Part shown: in pieces, positions 42,981 through 64,000 of the stretch
Layout: every line of letters begins with the position of its first letter
Numbering within the stretch: the stretch's first letter is position 1
Assembly: GCF_001577835.2 (NCBI RefSeq)
Contig: NC_029521.1
Coordinates: 27,870,917-27,934,916, forward strand
Length of the DNA: 64,000 nt
DNA from: Coturnix japonica
Lineage: Eukaryota; Chordata; Aves; Galliformes; Phasianidae
Reading direction: 5' to 3'
Notes under the pieces: generated by a model
Told to the model about the DNA's origin: nothing
The model's input: only the letters and a program-made list of their open reading frames with translations
The model's database searches: none
Made by a program: the position numbers and the translations under genes

Positions 42981-45780
42981 GATAGATAGATCAAGGTTGT
43001 ACCAGAATACAGTATAGATGTACCAAGTGCAGTGCTTTCCATATTAAGTGCTGTTGTGAAAAACAGTAGTAAACTGCTCAACTGTTTGATGTCCCAAAAA
43101 CCATTGTCCCTATCTCCCCACAGTTTCCTTGATCCACACACATTGTAGGAATGTGGAGTTCAAGAACTCTATAGGCTTGATGAGGAAGAAAAAATCATTT
43201 TCTGAAGTAAATGCTCTCAGTGAATGGCCCTTCTATTAAGTACCTTCCCTCCCATCTCCTGTCCCACCACATGCAGGAGCTCTTCTATTGGTACAGCCAA
43301 GGGACATGACTTTCAGCTTTTCCCATCCACTTGTTCCCTCACTGTAAAACAAACACAAATCGATTTGTATTGACATGCTTTGTATCACACAGGCAACGGA
43401 GCCCGAGAGGCCATCAAGGAACCTGATAAATTTGACTAAACTGCCTTATTGGATCATTATGCAGGTGTTCAGACTATTGTCCCTTTGTGAAGAAATCTGT
43501 GGGCACCCTCATTCCAGCGTAGATGCTTGGGATAGTTGTGGATGAAAGCTGATTGATCTCCTGTGTCGTTTCAGTTGTTTTCATCTGAACATCACAAAAT
43601 CCGGAATGTCTACAGAAACCTCCTAACAACAGGCAGCAGAACATAAAGTGTTTTCAAAGCCCTTTCACAGAGTAATATGCTGAGAAACACTTCAGCTGCT
43701 GGAAGTCGTTCTAGAGAGAAAAAATGCATTATTGCAAGAGACCATCTACCCAATGGGAAGGATGGAAACATCCTCTTTATGCTATTTGACTGAATTAATT
43801 CCACTTGATCTGAACATAGTAGTTACCTATTTCTACTGTGCAGATTGTCCGATGATTAAGAGCTCTAGAAGTGCATAGAGCTTTGACATTTGTCACAAAG
43901 AATTAATTAATGAAGAATGAAGTGAGAAAATAAATAAGTATTGTTTGTTTACCTGGATGACTTAGTAGGTGTTTTTTCCACTGAGCCATATGAGAAACCA
44001 CTTCTGTGTTCCCCTTCCTCCTACGCCTTTTCAGTTATTACAAGAGTTTGGAGAAATGCTGTCCATCACTTACTCTTGCTTCACTGATTGCAGCGTTGGA
44101 TTGGTCAGCCAAATGTACGGTATTTTTTTCTGCTTCTTGCCAAAATGTAAGAACCAGAAGAATATGAATAGTGAATACCAAGTTGCTGGGTACGTTTCCT
44201 CATTTGTATGTGAATGTGGTTGTTTGGACAAAGAAGAAATATATTTACTCTTCACTTAGATTTGCTTTCAAGGCTTCCAACCTTATCTTTAGCCTCTAGT
44301 GTTTTGCACTTCCTTCTTCCATTCCAATAATGCAGGCCTTTGTGGAAAGACCTTCTAAGTAATTCATTTTCCCTAGGGCTCCTTGGATGCAATAGATTTG
44401 TACATTACAATAACTGTGCCACAGATCTTGACTGCTGATAATGCTATTCAAGCCTTGATGGCTGTAAAGGTAAGAATTGGGTGCAGAATGGTATTTTGGC
44501 TCTTCAGTCTTAGGATAGCTGTCAGACTACTAGCCACTCTGACAAGAGAGTGATGAATGAGAATTAAACCTTATTTTATGCTTTGGAGAACCTTGGATAT
44601 ATTTTTCGAATTTTAGAGCAGATGTAAGTTGTAAACTAACTTATTTCAATGTAATTAGAATCCGCTGATTTTTCTGCTTGGTTTTCACAAAAAGCTATCA
44701 GCTGCCCCTGGTTCTCTTGACATTTTCTTGTCATTAACAGCTTCGTGGTGAACAGAGTATGAATTTTGACATGAACTTTAAATGCCAAAAGCAGATACAT
44801 TCCTGTTGGAGCTGCAAGGTTCTTCAGGTATCTCACAGTGATTCACTTAAAAGCCTTGGAACAGCCTCTCTAATTATCTGGAGCAAGTTGCCCATGTAGC
44901 GTGGTAAAGTATGTATCACTTACATGCAGTGGTGTGAGATCTTCTCTGCTTATGGCTGAGGCGTTCAAGAAAGTAAATAAGCAAGCACTGATGCCTCTCT
45001 GAGATCTGCTCTTCTTGTTACCACACCTGGTAACTGGTAGCTCAGCCCACAACCACAAATTGCCCCCTCTCCTTCCCTCAAATCTCCATCATGTTGCCTC
45101 TCCAGTGGCTGCTATGGCCACCAAGACCCTGCAGCCACTTGCAGCCCCCTTCTTGTTGGCTCTAAAGGTAGGAACACCAAAGTTGAGGTGGAGCTAGCAA
45201 TGCTGATGGGACCCAAGTGTCTAATTAAAGTGTCTATTGATTATGTTCTTTATGTTTAGCAGCAGCCACAGTTCTGGTGGATTATGTTCAGAAACTCCTA
45301 TTTGTTCTTGATCACAATGCTATTTTATCATATTTTAAAGTAGGCCAAATCTGTACCCTATTTGTGGCTCCCTGGGGAGCTTGCCTCACTAGCTGGAACC
45401 AAGGTATGAAGTTCCCTAACAGCCTTCTTGGAGGTAATCCCATTTGAATTTCAAAATCCCACTACCTTCTTCAGTCTTGCCAAGGATTGTCATCATAAAA
45501 TAAAAGTAGAAGATTAATCAGCCAGAATCAAGAGGTATCTTTGGATAAGAGCTCATTTTGTTTGTACAACAAGGTGGTTGTAGGACTCATAGTAGCATAA
45601 ATATTTCCTTCCAAGCAGTGGAAAATGTTATTCTTGAGATATTATCTTCTAGCAGAAACCAGGATGTGACAAAATATTGAATAACAAATCAAACATATTT
45701 TCGTTTCAGACTATCATGCCATGCTTATTTTACCATCCTCCTGTAGAAAAAGAGATCTATAAAGCCACTCCCCTTCAGAA
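42231..45780. other. Intergenic region between genes A and B
   Basis: About 3.5 kb with a GATA microsatellite at 42934-42990. No exon-like frame with paired splice sites and no known protein domain was found. Confidence 0.7.
42934..42990. repeat. (GATA)n microsatellite
   Basis: About 57 bp of GATA tetramers with one phase slip near 42980. Such loci are usually length-polymorphic. Confidence 0.97.
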
Positions 45781-45788
45781 ATAGAGAC

Positions 45789-45795
45789 TATATAT
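45789..45795 (+). promoter_or_regulatory. DMBT1: TATA box of DMBT1-like gene B
   Basis: TATATAT followed by CCTGATG, 42 bp before the ATG at 45831. Spacing and downstream bases parallel gene A (TATAAATTCTGATG, 43 bp), so the core promoter seems to have been duplicated with the gene. Confidence 0.6.
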
Positions 45796-45830
45796 CCTGA
45801 TGGTTCTTTCCATCAACAGCTCCTGACGAG

Positions 45831-56393
<10,563 letters not shown>

Positions 56394-56706
56394 AACAAAG
56401 GCAAATTAGGAAACAATTTCATTCTGTAAGACACCAAAATGCTTCACTGACAGCAATCACATATGTGCCATTTGTAAGAAGCTGTGATGGAATGAACCTT
56501 AGTCTGTTACAAGCTCCAAAATGACTTTGTAATCCTAACTCCTCTTGAATGATTTAACAATGATTTCAACAATCATTGCACGAGCTGCTTGGTGCAGTCA
56601 TTTCATCATTTTTCTCCTCTTTATTTATCTCCTCACATCCTTCCAAGAACATTCATCAGATACCTTAAAATGTTGTCAGCTGAAGAAAAAATACAAATGA
56701 GGTACC

Positions 56707-56712
56707 AATAAA
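56707..56712 (+). terminator. DMBT1: Possible poly(A) signal, gene B
   Basis: AATAAA about 315 bp after the stop codon, in AT-rich sequence. Confidence 0.6.
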
Positions 56713-57179
56713 TATTTCAAGGTTTATTAAAAGAGAGGAAGACCTAGTCCTGGGAGAAGAAATATGCCATTTGGTGTTGCAGCTGTACCCTGCTCTAATT
56801 GTTTGAAGCATTGTTTTTAATGCTAAAAATTTCCCTGGACAATAGTAGATCTGTGCTTATTTATGAAATGCAGAGATTTTTAGGCTGAAGAAATCTGTTT
56901 CACAAGGAATGTCACCTAAAATCAAAGGAAGGAATGTTTACAAAGCAATAATTCACTCTTTTGCCTTCAAATTAATATCCATGTGATTAAAATACAAATG
57001 AATACTATGCTGCGTTGAGGAGTGTGGTCTGTTGGATGAAAACTTGCCAAGCACGTGCGAATTTACAATTTCTGCCCTTAGGAAGAAAGTGAGTGGGCTG
57101 GTGATGCCTGATGTGGAAATACCCTCTTTTGGTTTTCCAGTACTTTCTCCTGAGTGTCGCCCACAAACACTTACATGAC

Positions 57180-57560
57180 CCATGTTGTTCTGGGGCCTTC
57201 AGAGGAATTACCTGTTGGTATCCTCATCCCAATGCTCCCTCCAAAGCAGATGCCTGATCTAGTCTCTGACTATTACCCTCATCATCACCACTCTGAAATC
57301 TTCCTGACAGATTTTGCCCAAGTCTTCCAACACCTCTATTCGGCCTAGGCAGTGTCTCTTGCTAAACAAGGCTCACAATTCAAACTGACATCATTGTGGA
57401 AAAGCTTTTCCAAATGCTCCCTCTCAATTTTCACTCTTGCTGTTCAAGCCCATTAGTTCTTGCCCTCTCTTTCTTGGCCATAAGAACAAATTCTCTCACC
57501 TTTCCCTGTAGGTGCATTTTGTTGATGTTTTTCCATTCTGTTTTCTATTCTCTGCACCAA
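57180..57560 (-). repeat. Probable diverged CR1 fragment
   Basis: Pyrimidine-rich phrases such as CCCATTAGTTCTTGCCCTCT and CATAAGAACAAATTCTCTCA resemble reversed CR1 internal sequence, but no tail is present. Confidence 0.4.
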
Positions 57561-59809
57561 AGAAATCCAAATTAAAAAACACTGAGCTGTTAAAGGTGTT
57601 TTGTTTGTGACATTTGAACTGCACAGTCTGATCTAAAATCTTGTCAAATCGTTTGGAAGCCTTCCCACTGACTCAGCGGCTTTAGGATACAGCCTAAACC
57701 AAGCAAAGCTGTAAATCTCATTCAAGAGACTGAACTTCAGCCAGAGGACTTTTAAAGTCTCACCCAAGTGTCATTTCAACATCAAAAGAAATCTCACACT
57801 TGCTTTCCACAAGAAATAACCTTGCTCATTTTTTAACGCTTTTGGATGCCCATCACCAAAATATATATATATTTTAATTCTTTTATTTTTCCCTGCAATT
57901 TTTTGCTTTGTGGTTGTGACTTCTCTGGACTTACTCAGCCCCTCTGCGTGTGTAGCATACATTCATAAACTAGACTGAAACATGCTGAAACAGCCAAATC
58001 CTGCATAAGCATTTACCACTGGTGCATGAAAACATGAAAAGCAATGTTTGAGATTTTTGCCCTTTATGTCTTAGTTGAAAATACAAGGAATTAAAACCAA
58101 AATGCAAACTAAAACTGTTTATTTGACCTCTTTGGGGGTGTTGGTTATCTGCTTTGTGTGGGTCAGCGCCACCACAATCCTGTGGTGCCTTTGTTCAGAT
58201 GAGCTCCCTGGAGGTGGCAGTTTGCTCCTCCTTCATAGAAGACCAACCAACCATCACTTGGAAGGCTTTTGCTCTGGATAACTGACTTTGGTATTAGTTC
58301 ACTTAATTTTTACCTTATGTTTGTCACTCAGTGGCTTGTACTCAACCATGCAGTCTGTTCTCATGCATTCAACCAACAACCTCAGCACCAACTAAACATT
58401 TTTGCAGCTTTGCGCTGAAATGTGAGTGTCAACCTCTGCAGTGTGATCTGAGCTGGAAGAAGATGATTAATAGGGGAAGAAGATAAATAATGGGGTACAT
58501 CCCATGTCACTAGAAGAGTGTGTAGACCTGATAAGAACATAACAATCCCCCGAGGTGGCATTTGGAGGTGTTTCATGGAGAGAGGATGGAGCCATAGCAG
58601 TCTGGGTTCTTGCCATTGTGATTTTCCCAGTGCAATCACGTAACCTATGTGACCAGTTCTGGGGTTAAAGCAAAACCCAGGAACAAAACTTTTGTTTGCT
58701 TGTTTGTATGATAAATTTCCCTTGCTTTGCTCTCCTGTTTATCTTTCTATTCTAATTTTGGAGTAGGAAGAAGATAATATGACTCTGTAGGCCTTCTTCC
58801 CAGGAGCGTATAAAGAAAATATTTATAAAAGGGTATAAATAAACACTGTTTTGCTTCTAGATCCCATAGCTAGCAAACAGATCCTTTTCCCAGTTGTTAT
58901 TAACAAATCCCCAAGTTCTGTAGATTGAGACTTACAAGAGCTAGTTTGCTTTTGCAGGATATGGGTGAGAACCACAGTTTTTCTTGTTTTCATCACTCTC
59001 TCCCCATGCCTCTCCACATAGGCCCACAGATATCATTGACACCAGCCTGAAATAAACAATTAACCTTCATCTCATGGTTCCAACTCAGGTATCCTTTAAT
59101 ACTCGAGATGGAACACTTGCACTAAATTTCAATTAAATAATTAAATGAATATACTGTACGGATCATTTCCGCTTGACTGATCGTTTGAAACTGCTCTAAC
59201 AGACACCAATAGAGCTTTTTTTTTTAAACAGGATTTTGCTAGAATCTCTGAATCCAAACACAATTTTTTTCACAGTTTCTGTCAAACATCTGCTGTTAAA
59301 GGGACAGAGGGTTTTCCTGATTTATTCATTCTTTATTTCACTTAAAGCTTGCTCTTACTTTTATTTATTTTGGGCAGTTTATATCTAGCTGAAAAGAAAC
59401 CCAGGCAATACTGAAATTCTCACAGCAGTTTGTGTATTTTGAGAGACTTTCTATTTCAGGCTCAAGAACTTTGACATGAAAAACATATTTTCACAAAGTC
59501 ATGCTAAGCTGAGGAAGCCCAGCTCGGTCACTGGGGGTGACATCTGTTTTCATTAGTTGGAATAACACTTGGATCACCTCTTTTGCCCTGAACTGCTTTT
59601 TGTACCCATCCAAGCAGTTTTTAACCTGTTCTTTCTCAAAGAAGTGAATTAGTCACAAGCTGTAAAGTGGAAATGAATTCATAGCCATTGCTCTGAAGAA
59701 GTCTGAATGACTGTTGTCTTCTTTCTCTTGTTTATTCTTTCAGTTTTCAGAAACTGTATCTTTGGGGAGAGGGCTTCTCCCTTCCTCCTTTTTATGAGGG
59801 CTGGGACTG

Positions 59810-60035
59810 TAGAAACACAGAATATCCCAGGTTGGAAGGGACAAACAATGAGCATCCAGCCCAACCCCTGGCTTCATACAGGACCACCCAAACCCTATGT
59901 CTGACACTGGTGTCTCAGTGTTTCCTAAGCTCCTGCAGCTTGGGACCAAGCGCCCTTCTCTGAGCAGCTGTTCCATGCCCACTGCCCTCTGGGGCAAAGC
60001 CTTTCCTGGTCCCCCATCGTACACAGCAAATTTTA
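59810..60035 (-). repeat. CR1 LINE fragment
   Basis: It reads ACACAGAATATCCCAGGTTG, GAAGGGACAAACAATGAGCA, CCAACCCCTGGCTTCATACA and GGGGCAAAGCCTTTCCTGGT, the reverse complement of a CR1 3' region. Confidence 0.88.
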
Positions 60036-61612
60036 AACTCAACCACTTCATGGTCTCTATGGCCAAGGTAGCCACAAGTTGTCACTTCTCCCATAAGAAA
60101 CTTTCTGTTTACAGATTACAAATCCAGGGGGACAGCTTTCTTAGTTAGCTCCCTTACTATCTGTCACAAGATCATATCATCAAGCCATTTTTAGGACTCT
60201 CCTGGACCTGTTTTATACCAGCTGTGTGGTATTCACCCTTAACATCTGGCAAGTTGAAGTCATCGTAAGGACAAGAGCACCTGATGCACAGGTATCCCTT
60301 CATTTCTTAAAGAGTAATTCTTTGGTGCTGTCACTGTGGCTGGGTTGCTACAGCAGACTCCCTCCCTGTCCTCTGGCTGTGTTGTCCGTAGACGTAGTCA
60401 TGAGAACCTGCCAAATGTAAGGGAGTTTTATGTAGACATGTGAGTAACTAATGAGAGCAGACAAAATACACATTTTTTAAACAGCTGCACTCAGATGAGT
60501 GCTGCCTGGTAGCCTTAGAAGCTGCACAAAAGGCCATGCATCAGGCTGGGGTCTCTATATCGGTCCCTATGTTTGTAGATGTCCCGTCTGACTTTTTCCT
60601 TTCTTGCTTTTACACTATTCTTTATTCTTGAAAGCACTGCTAATATCTGTCAGGATCACGTTATTTCATATCTCCCTTGTCACTTCTGCTTCTTGCTTGC
60701 CACAGGCTCAGACATCTGACTGTGAGGTCCCAGATGCAGGAGGACAGCCAAAACCTGCTGCTCCCCTTTCTCTTCAAGCTCCTGGACAGCCTAGGAAGTG
60801 CATTTCTGGAAGCTGCCCTTGTGCGTGTCAGGTAAACACTCACTGTGAGCTGTGCCAATGTGGAACAAGCCTTCTTTGTTTCATAAGAGTTTGTTGGATG
60901 TCTGTAAAGGAACATGATGTGGAGGAAGACAAGTGCTCTTCTCACTGCCAAGCCTGAAGGGTTCAATCCAGGAATCACATGAAATGCTTCCCAAAGGCTG
61001 GGTAGGATGGAGTCTAAGAGGATGCTAAGAGACCAAAATGAAAATTAATAGTTAAAATGCCCAGTAGCTACTAAAATACAGTCTGAAGGGATGGCTGGCA
61101 ATGCATTTCAAAAGAAAGCCTATTTTTTCCATGCAGATAATGCAGCTTACTGCTGCAGCAATGAAGACTGCAGGAGCATGGAGGGCACAGCCTCCATCAG
61201 TGCGCCAAGAAGAACCACATAGCTGTGGACACCTAATGTAGATGTGAGAGGATGGGAACACAGCAGCCACCTGCCTCCGCTTTGGGACAAGGAAAAAATG
61301 GAGATGTGAAGAAAATCTGCCAGCATTTTTTGCTTGGTTTCACTGATTTTCTCCCTGGCTGCACACAGCTGGTTCCACTTGAGCCATTGGGTCTGTGAAG
61401 GGGAGAGTTCAGCCAGTAGGTCCTGAGAAGAGAAGGGATTGAAATGATAAGGTGATCAAAAAATCAAGCTATTACAAACAAAGTCCTGCCAAAAAAAATC
61501 AAGGGAATGTTTTTAAAAGTTAAAAGTATCCCTGTTGTATGAAAGCACTGATTTACCTTAATAAAGTCAGGCCGGTCAAGCTGCAGAACACACCCCTTTA
61601 AATTTACGTGCT

Positions 61613-61618
61613 TATAAA
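61613..61618 (+). promoter_or_regulatory. DMBT1: TATA box of DMBT1-like gene C
   Basis: TATAAA, 49 bp before the ATG at 61662. The 12-mer TATAAATTCTGA is identical to that of gene A, which argues for common descent of the promoters. Confidence 0.65.
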
Positions 61619-61661
61619 TTCTGAACCTGGTTTTATCAGCACGATAGGGATCCCAGACAAA

Positions 61662-61725
61662 ATGGGTAGCACGCTGGCCATTGTGTGGATGCTACTGCTG
61701 CTTGGAGAGCGTCTGCAGGGGTCAG
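61662..61725 (+). CDS. DMBT1: Gene C exon 1, signal peptide
   Basis: 64 bp reading [20 protein letters not shown] then S, with hydrophobic core IVWMLLLL. It ends in phase 1 at GTACTG. The ATG is the first after the TATA box. Confidence 0.82.
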
Positions 61726-63637
61726 GTACTGCGCCTAATGCTGTTCAGACCTACCTCCCTCTCTTGTGTTTTCCTCTAAAATCAATATTGCACATTTTGT
61801 AGCTTGTTGCAAAGCCCATTCTAAATGGCAATATCTTGGGAGTTAATAGAATTGCAGGGCTGGTGATGCTATTCAAATATATTGGGTGTATATTGAGGAT
61901 GTGCTCTTTGGAAAGCTGCTGTAGAGCATTCTCTTTTGTATCCTTATGACCCCAAAGACATGGCAGCTGCTCTAACAGTTGATCTCATTTCTTTTTGTCT
62001 TCTAAAGAACCGACCCTGAGGCTAGTGAATGGGCAGAACAGATGCCAGGGCCGCGTTGAAATATTTTACAGTGGAGCATGGGGAACAGTTTGCGATGACT
62101 CCTGGGACATGGATGATGCCAACGTGGTCTGTGCTCAGCTTGGGTGTGGACGGGCCACTGATGCCGTGGGGGCAGCCCAGTTTGGTGAGGGCACAGGAGA
62201 CATCCTGCTGGATGAAGTGCAGTGCCAAGGGAATGAGGCTCTCCTCTGGCAGTGCTCCCATGATGGATGGCTCAACACCAATTGCCTTCATCAGGAAGAT
62301 GCTGGTGTCATCTGTGCAGGTAAGCTGAGATTTATTGTCATCAGTGATCAGTAATGGTTATAAGTATAAGCCAGAATGAGGTCCGGGTGCTCAACAAATG
62401 GCAGCTGAACTACCAAATCATCATCAAGCTATACAGAACATCCCCAAACTATTCCTCTGTATTTCAGCAAATGCTTCTTAAGAGAGCACTACAACCCACC
62501 CATTACCTTTCACATTCAAAATCTTCAGATAATTAACTCTATTACACAGTTATGTTGTCTTCTTTCTGTGGAGCCATAATGCCATTCTGAGACTTGTCAA
62601 TCCAGCCATTCCCACTGCTTCCTAACTAAAGGATGAATTCAGCTGATTATCCCTAAGATCACTGAGAAAATAATCAGCTATTTCCACACGCAGTGTGAAA
62701 TAGGGTCTTTCGTGAGACATATTGCTTAATGTGAAAATACATAGCACCATGCATTTTAAAACAAAGCTTAGCTCATGTAGACAAAATCCCAATGTGCTTT
62801 GTGTTGTACAGCAGTGTAGATAAAGAGGAATCTTTAGTTTGTTAAGAAAGTGATCTTTCTCACTCTGCTCTTTCTTTTATTTCAGGTTCTTTGATGTCTG
62901 AAATTCCTGGTAATTTTCATCCCATCTCTTCATCCAGTTTGCTGACTATTTTGTTTCACTTAGTATAGTCATTTAGTATAGTTTATGAAGAAGTATTTAC
63001 AAGTACCTTAGTCACGGTATCCTTTTGATGTATGTATATCAAACATTTCTGAGTATGCATCCCCACAAGTTTGTGACCATATCATATATTAGTCACAACC
63101 CCTTGTGTTAGGAATATGCTCTATTTTCAAGTTTTTTGTGTGATCATATCAGTTCAATTCCACAAGTTTTCACTTAAAAAAAAGTTGATAAATACTTTTG
63201 GCCAATCATCTGCTAATCATTTAGACAGTAATTGCTATAGTCTCAAATGTCTAACAGCCTACCTAAAACCTCACAATATGGGAGGATCCTTCCTAAATAA
63301 CTCTTTCACTTTTATCTTTCCAAAGACGTGTCCCTGAGGTTGGTGAATGGGAGGAACCGATGCGAGGGCCGTGTCGAAGTCCATTACCAGGGCAACTGGG
63401 GCACTGTCTGCGATGACTCCTGGGACCTGCAGGATGCCAAGGTGGTGTGCAGCCAGCTGGGCTGTGGCAGGGCTATTTCTGCCCTCGGAAATGCCAATTT
63501 TAGCCAAGGCTCAGGAGAGATCCTCCTTGATGATGTGCAGTGCAGAGGGAACGAGGCCTACCTCTGGGAGTGCCCCAGCAGAGGGTGGTCCGTCCATAAC
63601 TGCGCACACGTGGAAGATGCTGGTGTTGTTTGCTCAG
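61662..63637 (+). CDS. DMBT1: DMBT1-like gene C, 5' part (runs off window)
   Basis: Four exons give 712 coding bases: signal peptide, SRCR 1, a tiny linker and SRCR 2, all joined in phase 1. Both SRCR exons are 312 bp with eight cysteines. No CUB or ZP exons are seen before the window ends, so the gene continues to the right. The SRCR sequences are distinct from those of A and B, so this is an older paralogue rather than a recent copy. It could be another DMBT1-like gene or a soluble SRCR protein of the CD163/CD5-like type; position and promoter favour the first. Confidence 0.85.
62008..62319 (+). CDS. DMBT1: Gene C SRCR domain 1
   Basis: 312 bp, phase 1-1. It reads [40 protein letters not shown] and [18 protein letters not shown]. 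Eight cysteines. VEIFYSGAW keeps the Trp of the VEVLxxxxW-type motif. Acceptor TCTAAAG, donor GTAAGC. Confidence 0.93.
62886..62909 (+). CDS. DMBT1: Gene C 24-bp linker exon
   Basis: 24 bp, phase 1-1, between TATTTCAG and GTAATT, reading GSLMSEIPG. Small but with good splice sites and correct phase. Confidence 0.55.
63326..63637 (+). CDS. DMBT1: Gene C SRCR domain 2
   Basis: 312 bp, phase 1-1. It reads [40 protein letters not shown] and [18 protein letters not shown]. Eight cysteines. VEVHYQGNW is close to the human VEVLxxxxW motif. Acceptor TCCAAAG, donor GTGTGT. Confidence 0.93.
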
Positions 63638-64000
63638 GTGTGTTTTATGTATTTCTATACAATGCTCCATTCTATGGCCAGTCAGAGCATGAGGGACAGC
63701 CCTGTCCTGGCCACTGTGCTCCTTTCCAAGGCTGCTTGCCAAAAACCAGGCAGAACCTTCATGTTTGAAGCAACTTTTTTCACCTGTAGCATTGGTTCTG
63801 TTTGATAGTTGCTTTTCTTTATCGTTCAGCATTGTATATTAGTGATTTCCACAGCAATTAACTACAGATTACCTGTAAATAAGCTGAAAAATTGTACACT
63901 CCATAGATATGTCAGCCTAGGTTAGGTCTTTCAATGAAAATGGAATAACAGTCCAAGAGAGCTACCAGGTGGGGTACAACCATTTTCCAGCTGCTTCAGT
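63638..64000 (+). other. DMBT1: Gene C intron, start
   Basis: Non-coding sequence after the SRCR 2 donor. No exon or repeat was recognised before the window ends. Confidence 0.6.

Larger units (their letters stand above)
56713..61610. other. Intergenic region between genes B and C
   Basis: About 4.9 kb. CR1-derived pieces lie near 57180-57560 (weak) and 59810-60035 (clear). One exon-like Cys-rich frame at 60706-60831 is discussed as a finding. Nothing else was recognised. Confidence 0.65.

Noticed and set aside
42934-42990. Tandem repeats as a CRISPR array
   Set aside because: Four-base units without spacers in a vertebrate genome; a simple microsatellite.
42923-43141. Frame encoding a Tyr-Leu-Ser-Ile repeat
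   Set aside because: It is only the translated GATA microsatellite.
59707-60148. Open frames in both strands near 59.7-60.1 kb as a gene
   Set aside because: They overlap a clear reversed CR1 fragment and have no host domain.

Overview
The window comes from a vertebrate nuclear genome, almost certainly a bird and probably a galliform. Genes are split by GT-AG introns. The most abundant interspersed repeats are truncated CR1 LINEs, several ending in the ATTCTATG-type 3' tail typical of bird CR1. The gene order, HTRA1 followed by DMBT1-family genes, matches the human 10q26 neighbourhood. All recognised genes are on the + strand; the species cannot be fixed from sequence alone.

Region 1 (1-16.5 kb) is HTRA1 exons 2-9. 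It encodes the trypsin-like protease domain with an intact His-Asp-Ser triad and the C-terminal PDZ domain. Exon 1 (signal peptide, IGFBP-like and Kazal-like modules) lies left of the window. Region 2 (16.5-26.6 kb) is intergenic and mostly CR1 debris.

Region 3 (26.66-42.2 kb) is DMBT1-like gene A: TATA box, signal peptide, SRCR domain, Thr/Ser/Pro linkers, CUB, ZP domain with a furin site, transmembrane segment and short tail. Its middle (about 29.02-35.86 kb) holds four more SRCR units on the minus strand, rich in indels, with a 25-N gap. Turning this block around makes both edges continuous with the plus-strand repeat array, so it is either a misoriented, poorly polished assembly patch or a precise inversion. 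Region 4 (42.2-45.8 kb) is intergenic, with a GATA microsatellite.

Region 5 (45.79-56.7 kb) is DMBT1-like gene B: signal peptide, four SRCR exons separated by mucin-like linkers, CUB, ZP, transmembrane segment. Its second SRCR exon carries insertions only in its first half. Region 6 (56.7-61.6 kb) is intergenic. Region 7 (61.6 kb to the end) is the start of DMBT1-like gene C: TATA box, signal peptide, two SRCR exons and a short linker; the rest lies outside.

Genes A, B and C are tandem paralogues. Each has its own TATA box 42-49 bp before a signal-peptide exon beginning MGT or MGS, and almost all extracellular modules sit on phase 1-1 exons (SRCR exons are normally exactly 312 bp). That layout lets units be gained, lost or inverted without breaking the frame. 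In known DMBT1/hensin/ebnerin proteins, SRCR domains bind microbes and host ligands and the ZP domain drives polymerisation at epithelial surfaces; the same role is inferred here.
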